Origin: CAZSWS01 sp964610765
GTDB lineage: Bacteria > Bacteroidota > Bacteroidia > Bacteroidales > Tannerellaceae
Length of the DNA stretch: 64,000 nt
Assembly: GCA_964610765.1 (NCBI GenBank)
Contig: CAZSWS010000001.1
Span: forward strand, 62,001-126,000
Reading direction: 5' to 3'
Shown here: positions 1-8,570 of the stretch, one piece after another
Layout of the letters: each line of letters opens with the position of its first letter
Numbering within the stretch: position 1 is the first letter of the stretch
Program-made: the position numbers and the translations under genes
The notes under the pieces: model-generated
Told to the model about the DNA's origin: nothing
Seen by the model: only the letters and a program-made list of their open reading frames with translations
Databases searched by the model: none

Positions 1-358
1 CCAGTAGTATTCCTCCAAAAACAATTGCCTGAATACGTTTAAGCTTTAATATCAATTGTGAAGAAAACAAGGAAAACTTCTTATTCAAAAAGCGTATTAA
101 CTCAACCAGCAATAACAGAAAAGTAATATAGATAGTCGCAATATACCAGGTATTACAAACACCCAAGATAAGAACCAACCAATTATCCGGCAGATAAGAA
201 TAAAAGAAAAAGCCGGTAAAAAACAATATGAGTTCTAAAGCCACAAAGACATAAAGGGAGATGCGTTGTTTTTTCTTAGGCAACATTTTTCGCCCTCGAA
301 CAACGATGAAAGCATTTAATAAAATCTGTCCAAATATTGAAGTGAAAAATACGCGCAT
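1..358 (-). CDS. Metallophosphoesterase, N-terminal membrane part (partial)
   Basis: This gene starts at the ATG at 356-358 and runs off the left edge of the window; about 119 codons are visible. Its start overlaps the TGA of the preceding metallophosphoesterase in an ATGA junction, so the two are translationally coupled. The visible part has a short N-terminal hydrophobic stretch ending in VVRGRK, then two or three further membrane segments and the charged end LLLVELIRFL. This matches, in order and spacing, the N-terminal membrane domain of its neighbour (IRGFS, then LLLLSEFIRLF). I infer that it is a tandem paralogue and that a calcineurin-like phosphoesterase domain follows outside the window. 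That catalytic domain is not seen here, so the enzymatic call is inference. Confidence 0.65.
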   Translation of the reverse strand, partial: MRVFFTSIFGQILLNAFIVVRGRKMLPKKKQRISLYVFVALELILFFTGFFFYSYLPDNWLVLILGVCNTWYIATIYITFLLLLVELIRFLNKKFSLFSSQLILKLKRIQAIVFGGILL

Positions 359-1455
359 CAGTTAAAAGACAAGTTTAACACCACCAATTCACTTTTTGTC
401 CCTATACGCAATGGAGGACCCCACAAACCTAAACCGGAAGATACATAAAGGTGAAAATTGCCAAATTGCTGATAACCGTAACTCACTCTAAACAATGAAC
501 GGGTAATTAGTGTAAAAGGCCATAGCTGACCATTATGGGTATGTCCACTAACCTGCAAATCTATTCCTGCATCCTCTGCTTGTTCGGTTTCAAAAGGTTG
601 ATGATCAAGTAAGATAATGGGGGCATCTAAAGCAGTTTTCTCAGCTAATTGCTTGACAGATTCTCTTCCGGAATTAGACTTGTCGTCACGACCAATCAGC
701 TGAATACCATTGGGAAGTGTATACACTTCATCACGTAAAAGGTGAAATGGCAAACGACTTAAAAAATCCATACTTCCTTCTACCCCACTGATGTATTCAT
801 GATTCCCCAATACGACATACACCCCATCACGTGCTTTCATTTTAGATAATTCCCGGTCTAAGTGCAAACGGCTGACTGCTTCAGAACTATTATCTATCAA
901 ATCTCCTGCAATAAGCACTAAATCCGGCTGTTCCTTTTCCACCATTTTCACATAGTGACGAATGGCACTCGTCCCTCTTCCATACCCCAGATGCAGATCA
1001 CTTAATAACACCACTTTATATTCTTTCTGAGAGTCAGCTAATGGCTTATCTATGGATATATTTACCGAAGTTACTTCCGGGTGAAGATAATTGTAATAGC
1101 CTATACCTAAAACGATGATTGTTATAAAAAAAGAGATTGAGAAGCCCTTATTGAAAGAAGGTTTAAAAAGTCGAATGAATTCGGAAAGAAGTAATAGGGG
1201 AAGCATATACAAAGTAAAGGCAAGCCATACATGCCCTATTTGATACATAGAATGTCCTAACCATTCGGGCAATAGCCAATTACGCAGACCCAGTGCCATT
1301 AAAAACAGCAAAGTAAGAAACCAATATAAGACACTATATAAAACACGAAAGGTCTTTCTACTCTTTTTTAACAATGAGAATGAAAAGCCACGAATATATA
1401 TATAAGTGTTTCCGCCTAAATAAGCAATCAGTAAAAGTAAACCCAGAATGTGCAT
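358..1455 (-). CDS. Membrane-anchored metallophosphoesterase (YkuE-like)
   Basis: A calcineurin-like phosphoesterase with an N-terminal membrane domain of about four segments (roughly residues 1-130). The catalytic domain shows the family metal motifs in order: DLHLG, GDLID, GNHE, and GHTHNGQ near the C-terminus. Members of this group act on phosphoester or pyrophosphate bonds at the membrane, including lipid-linked substrates; the substrate here is unknown. The open frame extends to a TTG at 1485. I prefer the ATG at 1455 (365 aa) because a TATCTTTG promoter element (minus strand) covers the TTG and because this start aligns with that of the paralogue at 358. It lies downstream of mazG and overlaps the next gene by 3 bases. 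Confidence 0.88.
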   Translation of the reverse strand: MHILGLLLLIAYLGGNTYIYIRGFSFSLLKKSRKTFRVLYSVLYWFLTLLFLMALGLRNWLLPEWLGHSMYQIGHVWLAFTLYMLPLLLLSEFIRLFKPSFNKGFSISFFITIIVLGIGYYNYLHPEVTSVNISIDKPLADSQKEYKVVLLSDLHLGYGRGTSAIRHYVKMVEKEQPDLVLIAGDLIDNSSEAVSRLHLDRELSKMKARDGVYVVLGNHEYISGVEGSMDFLSRLPFHLLRDEVYTLPNGIQLIGRDDKSNSGRESVKQLAEKTALDAPIILLDHQPFETEQAEDAGIDLQVSGHTHNGQLWPFTLITRSLFRVSYGYQQFGNFHLYVSSGLGLWGPPLRIGTKSELVVLNLSFN

Positions 1456-1482
1456 ATAAAATTCAAGTAGTGGTTCAATCGA

Positions 1483-1490
1483 CAAAGATA
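1483..1490 (-). promoter_or_regulatory. Putative Bacteroidetes -7 promoter element
   Basis: The minus strand reads TATCTTTG, matching the TAnnTTTG -7 consensus, 28 bp upstream of the ATG at 1455. No good -33 TTG is seen at the right distance. It would give the metallophosphoesterase its own promoter inside the dsbD-mazG operon, and it decides against the TTG start at 1485. Confidence 0.4.
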
Positions 1491-1497
1491 AGTTTTT

Positions 1498-2283
1498 TTA
1501 AAGTTCTTTCGACTTCGCTTCATCCCAGTAAACATCCATCTCTTCCAAAGTCATATCTTTCAGCGACTTTCCATCTGATTTGGCGGCGCTTTCCAAGTAG
1601 TTAAACCGATCTATAAACTTCCTGTTTGTTCGCTCTAATGCATTGTCCGGATTTATTTTATAGAGCCTGGCAGCATTGATTAAACTGAAAAAGAAATCAC
1701 CAAACTCAGCCTCCATCCGATCTACATTGTTATTTTTCACTTCGCTAATCAGTTCTTCCAATTCCTCGTACACCTTACTCCAGACTTGTTCTTTCTCTTC
1801 CCAGTCAAATCCTGCATTACGTGCTTTATCTTGTATACGATGAGCTTTAACAATAGAAGGAAGTCCGGAAGGAACACCCTCTAAGACTGTTTTATTGCCA
1901 CCTTTTTCTTTCAGTTTTAACTGCTCCCAAGTTAATTCTACCGCATGGCTATTATTGGCTGTTCCATCACCATAAACATGTGGGTGACGGTAGATTAGCT
2001 TTTCACACAAAGTATCACACACATTTTTAATATCAAAAGAGTTCTTCTCCTCTCCTATCTTTGAATAAAACACAATGTGTAGAAGCAAGTCACCCAGTTC
2101 TTTTTTGATATCATTATCGTCACCACGAATGATAGCATCACACAATTCGTACGTCTCTTCGATGGTATTTGAACGGAGGCTCTCGTTCGTTTGCTTGCGA
2201 TCCCACGGACACTTTTCACGTAAGTCATCCAGTACATCCAGCAAACGCCCGAAGGCCTCCATTTTCTCTTCTCGAGTATGCAT
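1498..2283 (-). CDS. mazG: Nucleoside triphosphate pyrophosphohydrolase MazG
   Basis: MazG hydrolyses (d)NTPs to (d)NMPs and pyrophosphate, cleaning the nucleotide pool and, in some bacteria, lowering ppGpp-linked stress. The 261 aa length matches the two-domain E. coli-type enzyme. The N-terminal half has the opening EKCPWDRKQT, the EETYEL metal motif and KKELGDLLLH (ExxD). The second half repeats the pattern with EELEEL and EAEFGDFFFSL. The ATG shares one base with the stop of the upstream dsbD gene, and the next gene begins within 50 bp, so it sits mid-operon on the minus strand. Nothing in the sequence suggests loss of function. Confidence 0.95.
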   Translation of the reverse strand: MHTREEKMEAFGRLLDVLDDLREKCPWDRKQTNESLRSNTIEETYELCDAIIRGDDNDIKKELGDLLLHIVFYSKIGEEKNSFDIKNVCDTLCEKLIYRHPHVYGDGTANNSHAVELTWEQLKLKEKGGNKTVLEGVPSGLPSIVKAHRIQDKARNAGFDWEEKEQVWSKVYEELEELISEVKNNNVDRMEAEFGDFFFSLINAARLYKINPDNALERTNRKFIDRFNYLESAAKSDGKSLKDMTLEEMDVYWDEAKSKEL

Positions 2284-4337
2284 TAATTAGTTACTTTTTC
2301 TTTATATATTTTCAGCCCGTTAGTTAAAAACTCGATATACTTAGATATATTTTCATCATAAGCATACGGAGGACCAATAGGTTTTCCTTCAGTATCTAAC
2401 AGAACATAAAAGGGTTGCGCATTAGCACCAAACTTACTACGCTGCAAATAGCTCCACTTGTCTCCAAGTGTTTTCAGTTTCCGAACTTTGCCATACTCTT
2501 CTACCTCAATCACTTCAGGAAGTTTTTGTTTATTATCAACATACAGTGTGATGAGTACATATTCATTTTCCAGCAGGTGTTTCACCTTCGGATCTGTCCA
2601 TACAGACGCTTCCATCTTCCGGCAATTCACACAACCATAGCCGGTAAAGTCAATCATAACCGGTTTGTTATTTCTTCTTGCATATTCCATACCCGACTCA
2701 TAGTCGTCAAAATGGGCATGCACTTCACTGTCATACAAGTTAAAATCTTGCGTATATAACGGTGGAGCAAATGCGCTGATAGATTTCAACGGAGCTCCCC
2801 ATAATCCGGGCACCATATAAATGGCAAAAGCAAATGATATGATGGCCAAGAATAAACGTGTTACAGATACATGTTTTACTTCACTATCATGTCTGAATCT
2901 AAGTTTACCTAATAAGTATAAGCCTAGTAGGGCAAAAATCACAATCCATAATACGATAAATACTTCTCTATCTAAGATTCTCCATCCATAAGCTAAGTCA
3001 GCTACAGAAAGGAATTTTAAGGCTAAAGCTAGTTCTAAGAATCCCAATACAACTTTCACTGAGTTAAGCCAGCCTCCGGATTTAGGCATACTTTGCAGCC
3101 AAGAGGGGAACAAGGCAAACATCGCAAACGGTATAGAAAGTGCCAACGCAAAGCCAAACATACCGATAGCCGGACCTATAGCTGCACCATCGGCCGCTGC
3201 TTGCACCAATAGTGTCCCAATGATAGGACCGGTACATGAGAACGAGACCAACACAAGTGTGAAAGCCATAAAGAAAATACTCAACAATCCGGATGTTGCT
3301 TCTGCTTTGCTATCCATTTTATTGGTCCATGAAGAAGGTAATACCATCTCGAAAGCTCCAAAAAACGAAATTGCAAATACAACCAGTAAAAGACAGAACA
3401 ATATATTAAATACGGCATTTGTTGAAAGGTCATTCAATGCACTTGCACCAAATACACCTGTAATCAACAGACCTAATGCCAGATAAATTCCAATGATAGA
3501 GAGTCCATAAGTAAAGGCATCACGAATAGCACGCTTCCGATTTCCACTTCTTTTAAGGAAGAAGCTCACTGTCATCGGAATCATGGGCCATACACAGGGA
3601 GTTAACAAAGCAATTAAACCACCGATAAAGCCGAAAATAAAAATATAAATCCAGGATGTATTTGCAGATACACTGCTTTCACCAAAAGAGTTTAACTCCT
3701 GAATAACCGGTTTCCATAAGAATGACACATCTGCTAGTTTATCAGTGGGGAGAGAGCTGCTTTCTGTTGTTTCAACTGTTTGTTCAGTCGGTGCATCCAT
3801 TGATTCTTCAACTACAGTTTCAGCATCTGCTTCAGCTACTACTTCAGGCGTTACCGGTGCAGCTACATCTGCTATATGGGTGATATGCGAGCTGTTAAAA
3901 GAAAACTCTTCACGTTCTGGAGGCAAACAAGTTTCATCATTACAAGCCATGTATTCTATCTCACCAACTACCTGAAAGCGCTTGGCATCAGTCACCTTTA
4001 TTTTCTGTATAAAAGACACACTGCCTTCATACCAGCGAAGTTGCATGTTAAATTGAGGATCATGTACAGCAACCGGCTTAATAGATGTAGTGGTTTCACC
4101 AACCAACTCAGCACCAACAAGCTTTTCAAAGCTTATGGCAGTTGAAACAGGACCTCCCTCGGGCAGATTCATATCATAAACATGCCAACCATCGTCCATT
4201 GTCGCTTTCAAAATCAGCTCCTTTACTGCCGATTCAGGGTCTGTTAATTTAATCTCCCACTTTATCGGAGTTAAAATCTGCGCTTGGGTAGCAAATACAG
4301 CAAAAATTGCTACAAAAAGTAAATAAACTCGCCTCAT
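2283..4337 (-). CDS. dsbD: Thiol:disulfide interchange protein DsbD
   Basis: DsbD moves reducing power from cytoplasmic thioredoxin across the inner membrane to periplasmic proteins. The protein starts with a signal peptide (MRRVYLLFVAIFAVFATQAQ). Next is an N-terminal periplasmic domain with CNDETC. The central multi-helix domain has membrane cysteines in LLTPCVWPM and SFSCTGP. The C-terminal thioredoxin-like domain has DFTGYGCVNC. All three redox cysteine pairs are therefore present. The open frame extends to a TTG at 4364, but a CAAATTTA promoter element (TAAATTTG on the minus strand) overlaps it, and the ATG at 4337 gives a clean signal peptide. A low-complexity Glu/Thr/Ser linker separates the first domain from the membrane core. 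It heads the operon with mazG and two phosphoesterases. Confidence 0.95.
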   Translation of the reverse strand: MRRVYLLFVAIFAVFATQAQILTPIKWEIKLTDPESAVKELILKATMDDGWHVYDMNLPEGGPVSTAISFEKLVGAELVGETTTSIKPVAVHDPQFNMQLRWYEGSVSFIQKIKVTDAKRFQVVGEIEYMACNDETCLPPEREEFSFNSSHITHIADVAAPVTPEVVAEADAETVVEESMDAPTEQTVETTESSSLPTDKLADVSFLWKPVIQELNSFGESSVSANTSWIYIFIFGFIGGLIALLTPCVWPMIPMTVSFFLKRSGNRKRAIRDAFTYGLSIIGIYLALGLLITGVFGASALNDLSTNAVFNILFCLLLVVFAISFFGAFEMVLPSSWTNKMDSKAEATSGLLSIFFMAFTLVLVSFSCTGPIIGTLLVQAAADGAAIGPAIGMFGFALALSIPFAMFALFPSWLQSMPKSGGWLNSVKVVLGFLELALALKFLSVADLAYGWRILDREVFIVLWIVIFALLGLYLLGKLRFRHDSEVKHVSVTRLFLAIISFAFAIYMVPGLWGAPLKSISAFAPPLYTQDFNLYDSEVHAHFDDYESGMEYARRNNKPVMIDFTGYGCVNCRKMEASVWTDPKVKHLLENEYVLITLYVDNKQKLPEVIEVEEYGKVRKLKTLGDKWSYLQRSKFGANAQPFYVLLDTEGKPIGPPYAYDENISKYIEFLTNGLKIYKEKVTN

Positions 4338-4361
4338 ACTTATATGTTTTTTTGAACTTGA

Positions 4362-4369
4362 CAAATTTA
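4362..4369 (-). promoter_or_regulatory. Putative -7 promoter element of dsbD
   Basis: The minus strand reads TAAATTTG (TAnnTTTG consensus), 25 bp upstream of the ATG at 4337. A -33 TTG is not evident. It supports the shorter dsbD start. Confidence 0.42.
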
Positions 4370-4405
4370 CATTTTTTCTTTATAACTCCATCTATAACAT
4401 CATAG

Positions 4406-4440
4406 AATGCATGCATTTTCACCTTGTTATTCATGAATAA
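4406..4440. other. Two perfect palindromes between divergent dsbD and PHP genes
   Basis: AATGCATGCATT (4406-4417) and TTATTCATGAATAA (4427-4440) are perfect 12- and 14-bp palindromes in the shared upstream region of two divergent genes. They could be operator sites. Nothing else supports this, and AT-rich DNA produces short palindromes by chance. Confidence 0.3.
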
Positions 4441-4550
4441 TGTGTCATTTAATCATTTTTATAATATATCCTTTTAAGCTAGTTCTTCAACCTCCTACTC
4501 ATTTTAGAAACTATTGACACCATATAGCTGTAAAAAAACAGTTTAAGTAG

Positions 4551-4558
4551 TATCTTTG
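4551..4558 (+). promoter_or_regulatory. Putative -7 promoter element of the PHP-GH38 operon
   Basis: TATCTTTG fits TAnnTTTG and lies 25 bp before the ATG at 4584. The -33 position holds only CTG, a weak match. Confidence 0.5.
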
Positions 4559-4583
4559 GATTTACAAACCAAAACTAATAACC

Positions 4584-5651
4584 ATGAAAAAAATCATCAC
4601 CTTACTACTTTTGACCACTTTTTCCGTATGTATACATGCACAACTCAGAAATGACGATGTATATAAAGTAACGGAAATGAATCAAGCAAACATTCGTGAA
4701 ATTATCAGAATCCCTGACATACCGGGATACCAAACTCTAAAATGCGACTTCCATATTCACACCGTCTTTTCTGACGGAAAAGTATGGCCGGACATTCGGG
4801 TGATAGAAGCATGGCAAGAAGGACTGGATGCTATTGCCATTACTGACCATATCGAGTATCGTCCTCATAAAAGCACCGTCTTAGGTGACTTAAACGAATC
4901 GTTCAAAATCGCCAAGAAAAGAGGTGATGGACTGGGTTTCATTGTCATACAAGGAACAGAAATAACTCGCGCTAAGCCCATCGGTCACTTAAATGCCCTA
5001 TTTATTAAAGATGCCAATGCGATGGATGTAAAAGATCCGGTAGAAGCCATTGATATTGCAGTGGAACAAGGAGGGTTTATCATGTGGAATCATCCGGGAT
5101 GGCCGGACAATAAATCCACCTTTTACCCGGTGCATGATAGCCTTATTAAAGCAAATAAAATTCATGGAGTAGAAGTGTTTAACCATAAAGAATATTACCC
5201 CCTTACATTTGATTGGTGTAAAAATTTAGACTTGGCCTTTATGGGCAACAGTGATATACATGATATAGTAAGATATGATTATGGCGGTCATAAGCTTTCA
5301 CGCCCTATTACGTTGGTCTTTGTAGCTGAACGTTCTGAAAAAGGAATCAAAGATGCACTTTTTGCTAAACGCTCAGTAGCCTACTTCAACGGTACAATGG
5401 CGGGCAAGGCAGAACATCTGACCGAACTATTCAAAGCATCACTCGATATTAAAACCATCAATGAAGAAAAAGGCGTTTATGAAATATCCAACACTTCAGA
5501 CATACCATATACCATAAAAATAAAGAACGACCAATACGTCTTCCATGCCGGAAAGACACTCCGTATCACACTGCCTAAAGATGGGAAAATGGAAGTCCTG
5601 AATTGCTTCACAAGTCTAAACACACCGCTTGAAGTGAACTTACCATTATAA
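4584..5651 (+). CDS. Secreted PHP-domain phosphodiesterase (Sb-PDE-like)
   Basis: A 355-aa exported protein with a signal peptide ending near HAQ (residue 20). The PHP-type metal site is complete: DFHIH (H57, H59) followed by TVFSDG, AITDHIEYRPH, an EITR glutamate, NHPGWP, and NSDIH. These positions bind two or three metal ions in PHP phosphoesterases. The overall sequence resembles Bacteroidetes proteins annotated as Sb-PDE family phosphodiesterases, named after a Sphingobium enzyme that cleaves phosphodiesters; this family assignment is from memory. The C-terminal ~80 residues form a separate beta-rich stretch. The next gene follows after 14 bp and is probably co-transcribed, which suggests a phosphate- or phosphodiester-decorated glycan as substrate, but that is inference. 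Confidence 0.82.
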   Translation: MKKIITLLLLTTFSVCIHAQLRNDDVYKVTEMNQANIREIIRIPDIPGYQTLKCDFHIHTVFSDGKVWPDIRVIEAWQEGLDAIAITDHIEYRPHKSTVLGDLNESFKIAKKRGDGLGFIVIQGTEITRAKPIGHLNALFIKDANAMDVKDPVEAIDIAVEQGGFIMWNHPGWPDNKSTFYPVHDSLIKANKIHGVEVFNHKEYYPLTFDWCKNLDLAFMGNSDIHDIVRYDYGGHKLSRPITLVFVAERSEKGIKDALFAKRSVAYFNGTMAGKAEHLTELFKASLDIKTINEEKGVYEISNTSDIPYTIKIKNDQYVFHAGKTLRITLPKDGKMEVLNCFTSLNTPLEVNLPL

Positions 5652-5665
5652 CAACAAATGGGACA

Positions 5666-8206
5666 ATGATTAAAAAGATTATACTTCTTATAATCTTAGG
5701 CATTATCTCTTCAATGGGCTATGGGCAAAATGCCTATTTCGTTGACGGCTATCATGGAGGAATATACGGACATTATCCGCTATGGAACACACAGTTTTAT
5801 GTTGATAAACTGTCCGAATTTCCTGAATGGAAAATATGCCTTGAAATAGAGCCGGAAACATGGGATATAGCCTATAAGGAAACTCCGGAAGCATATGCTA
5901 AGTTTAAAAAAATAGCTTCTTCTTCACGTATAGAATTTGTGAATGCCACATTGTCCCAACCCTACATGTACAACATTTCGGGAGAAAGTATCATCCGACA
6001 ACTAGCACATGGGGCAGAACGTCTAAAAAAGCATTTCCCCGAGGTAAAACTCACAACTTACTCAGCCGAAGAACCCTGCTTTACCAGCTGCCTACCTCAA
6101 ATATTAAAATCGTTTGGATATAAGTATGCAGTACTGAAATCGCCCAATACCTGCTGGGGTGGCTATACAACCGCCTATGGAGGTGAATTGGTAAATTGGG
6201 TAGGTCCGGATGGCACAAAGCTATTGACCGTCCCTCGTTATGCCTGTGAAAAACTAGGCAATAATGTTTGGACTACCATAGCTAACGATAATTCTGACGA
6301 ATATCTTGAAGCATGCAAAAAGGCAGGAATTATTCATCCGGTAGGTATGTGTTTTCAAGATGCGGGATGGAATAACGGACCTTGGTTAGGAACAGGAGAT
6401 AACGTGAAAAACAATTCAGTTTATCAAACATGGAGAGGGTATATTGAAGATATCACATCCGGAGGAACTACTGATGACTGGGATTTCACCCAAGAAAATA
6501 TTCAACCTGGCTTAGTTTGGGGTAGTCAGGTTCTTCAGCAAATTGCCCAACAAGTACGCGCCTCTGAGAACAATCTGATTATGGCTGAAAAAATCAATGC
6601 CATGAATTATATTCTTGAAGGTGATTTAACAGCCGATTCTATCCTTAGAGACGCATGGTATTCGCTGGCTCTCTCTCAGCATCATGACTCATGGATTGTA
6701 CCGTACAATAAATTGCCACAGGGTAAAACATGGGCACAAGCCGTTAGCCAATGGACAAAAAAGACCGATTCAATCGCTCAAAAAATAATGAACTACAAAC
6801 AGGGTAGAGATAGTGACCAATCGGTTAACACGATTAGAGTAACAAACACTACGTCAGTGGTTCGAGAAGAATTGGTTGAAACTGTTTTTCCTCTTGACTA
6901 TGCAAGTAAAAACCTCCACCTTATTGATGAGAATAATAACAGCATACCAATTCACAAAACAATCAAAAACAATGAACTACATATTCAATTCATGGCTACC
7001 GTTCCATCATTTGGTTTCTCTATTTATAGAATAAAGCACAGCAATGAAATTCCTGAACAGAAAATGGGAACAACCTGTCATTCTTATTATACAAAAGGGG
7101 CAGACGAGTACGTGATTGAAAATGATTTGTACAAAATCACCATTGACTTATCAGCAGGAGGAACCATAAAAAGCCTTATTGCCAAGCAGATGAAACAGAA
7201 AGAATTTCTGCAAGAAAGCAGCACATTCAAATTTGGTGAATTAAGGGGCTTTTTCTACGAGGAAAATCAATTTCGCAGCAATGCAACACATAAAGCAAGC
7301 ATTGGCAGAGTAGAAAAAACCTTCAATCAGATATCTGTAGAAGTAAAAAGCCAAATAGGCGAACACCCTGTTTCACAATTCATCACCTTAAACCATGGCG
7401 ACTATAAGATTAATTGCTCACTAGAGATTGATTGGAAAGACAATCCGGGGATAGGAGAATTCAAAGCAAAAGATGTATGGGGGGCTAACCACAGACCTTT
7501 CTACAATGATCGTTATAAGCTTCTGCTACTTTTCCCAACAGTCCTGAACGAACAAGATGTATATAAAAATGCACCGTTCGATGTATGTAAAAGTAGTTTG
7601 GAAAACACGTTTTATTCAACTTGGGACAGCATCAAACATAATATCATCTTAAATTGGGTCGATTTTGTGGAAAAAAACAACAAGTATGGGCTAGCACTTT
7701 TATCAGACCATACGACCTCTTACACCCATGGAAATGATTTTCCGGCTGGACTTACCATACAGTATTCGGGGATTGGGCTGTGGAATAAAACCTATAGTAT
7801 AACCGAAAAAACGCACATAAACTATGCACTTATTCCTCACGAGGGATTGTGGGATAAGGCGGGTTTATGGACTGAATCTATCAAGTGGAACGAGCCACTT
7901 CTTGTGCATACTTACACAAACAATCTAACGGAACAGGGGCGGTCACTCATTTCACTCAATAAAAAAGGATATGAAATAACAACAGTAGAAATAAAAGACC
8001 ACAATCTATATGTTCGGCTTTTTAATGCAGAAGCTGACCATACTCCTGTGAAAATAAACGTTGCATTCGAGGTCAATAAAATCGAAGAAGTAGAACTTGA
8101 TGGTAGTGTGATAGAAACACTCCAAGCAAAAACCACTGACAAAGGAAAGTCGATAGCTGTGAAAATTCCTCGTTTTGGATTGAAAACCTTCAAGATATCT
8201 CAGTAA
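5666..8206 (+). CDS. Secreted GH38-like glycoside hydrolase (alpha-mannosidase superfamily)
   Basis: An 846-aa exported protein (signal peptide ending near GYG/QN) with the layout of GH38 alpha-mannosidases: an N-terminal catalytic barrel, a middle helical domain with LALSQHHDSW (H339, H340, D341; the conserved HHD zinc-site region), and a long beta-sandwich C-terminal half. The usual opening HxD zinc motif is not recognisable; the equivalent region reads VDGYHGGIYGHYP. The expected nucleophile region reads SAEEPCFTSC. It is therefore a divergent member and its specificity cannot be read. It follows the PHP phosphodiesterase by 14 bp, and a terminator lies 225 bp downstream. The pair may process a decorated mannose-type glycan in the periplasm; this is inference. 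Confidence 0.72.
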   Translation: MIKKIILLIILGIISSMGYGQNAYFVDGYHGGIYGHYPLWNTQFYVDKLSEFPEWKICLEIEPETWDIAYKETPEAYAKFKKIASSSRIEFVNATLSQPYMYNISGESIIRQLAHGAERLKKHFPEVKLTTYSAEEPCFTSCLPQILKSFGYKYAVLKSPNTCWGGYTTAYGGELVNWVGPDGTKLLTVPRYACEKLGNNVWTTIANDNSDEYLEACKKAGIIHPVGMCFQDAGWNNGPWLGTGDNVKNNSVYQTWRGYIEDITSGGTTDDWDFTQENIQPGLVWGSQVLQQIAQQVRASENNLIMAEKINAMNYILEGDLTADSILRDAWYSLALSQHHDSWIVPYNKLPQGKTWAQAVSQWTKKTDSIAQKIMNYKQGRDSDQSVNTIRVTNTTSVVREELVETVFPLDYASKNLHLIDENNNSIPIHKTIKNNELHIQFMATVPSFGFSIYRIKHSNEIPEQKMGTTCHSYYTKGADEYVIENDLYKITIDLSAGGTIKSLIAKQMKQKEFLQESSTFKFGELRGFFYEENQFRSNATHKASIGRVEKTFNQISVEVKSQIGEHPVSQFITLNHGDYKINCSLEIDWKDNPGIGEFKAKDVWGANHRPFYNDRYKLLLLFPTVLNEQDVYKNAPFDVCKSSLENTFYSTWDSIKHNIILNWVDFVEKNNKYGLALLSDHTTSYTHGNDFPAGLTIQYSGIGLWNKTYSITEKTHINYALIPHEGLWDKAGLWTESIKWNEPLLVHTYTNNLTEQGRSLISLNKKGYEITTVEIKDHNLYVRLFNAEADHTPVKINVAFEVNKIEEVELDGSVIETLQAKTTDKGKSIAVKIPRFGLKTFKISQ

Positions 8207-8309
8207 GCTTTAGCTATTAGGTTGATTTAAAGGGTTTAGAGAACTCCTCAAAAGACAGAGATTACACGTTTTAAAAGTCGGTAAAAACCAAAGTAGTTAC
8301 AAATCGTAA

Positions 8310-8326
8310 GCTGACATTCTGTCAGC
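8310..8326. other. Small perfect hairpin in 3' intergenic region
   Basis: GCTGACATTCTGTCAGC is a 7-bp perfect stem with a 3-base loop, about 100 bp after the GH38-like stop. It has no T-run, so it is not a standard terminator. It could protect the 3' end of the mRNA. The rest of 8207-8430 shows no gene or repeat that I can recognise. Confidence 0.35.
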
Positions 8327-8430
8327 AAACCAACAAACACTAACCAACTGTGCCTCAGAAGATTAAAGAGGCTCTATTGAACGAAGAAAAAGACAGTATT
8401 GAATTTATAAAAAGACTACTGTGTTTTTAC

Positions 8431-8475
8431 AAAAAGACTATACCCTTTTAGTCAAAAGACTATAGTCTTTTTTTT
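8431..8475. terminator. Bidirectional intrinsic terminator between convergent genes
   Basis: AAAAAGACTATA (8431-8442) pairs with TATAGTCTTTTT (8461-8472), leaving an 18-base loop and a long T-run on the plus strand, with matching A's on the other side. It lies between the converging GH38-like and TlpA-like genes. The right arm can also fold on itself (AAGACTATAGTCTT). Confidence 0.65.
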
Positions 8476-8570
8476 CTGCCACTATGTCATGTTTTTTCAC
8501 CTTAAAAATCCATCTTTTCACAACATACACTTACAAATTGAAACATCCATAAATATTTCACACACTCACC

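Noticed and set aside
2415..2759. 114-aa plus-strand open frame
   Set aside because: It is antisense to the thioredoxin domain of dsbD and shows no domain or start signal.
4249..4434. 61-aa minus-strand open frame overlapping the dsbD start
   Set aside because: It runs in another frame of the dsbD signal-peptide region and intergenic DNA.
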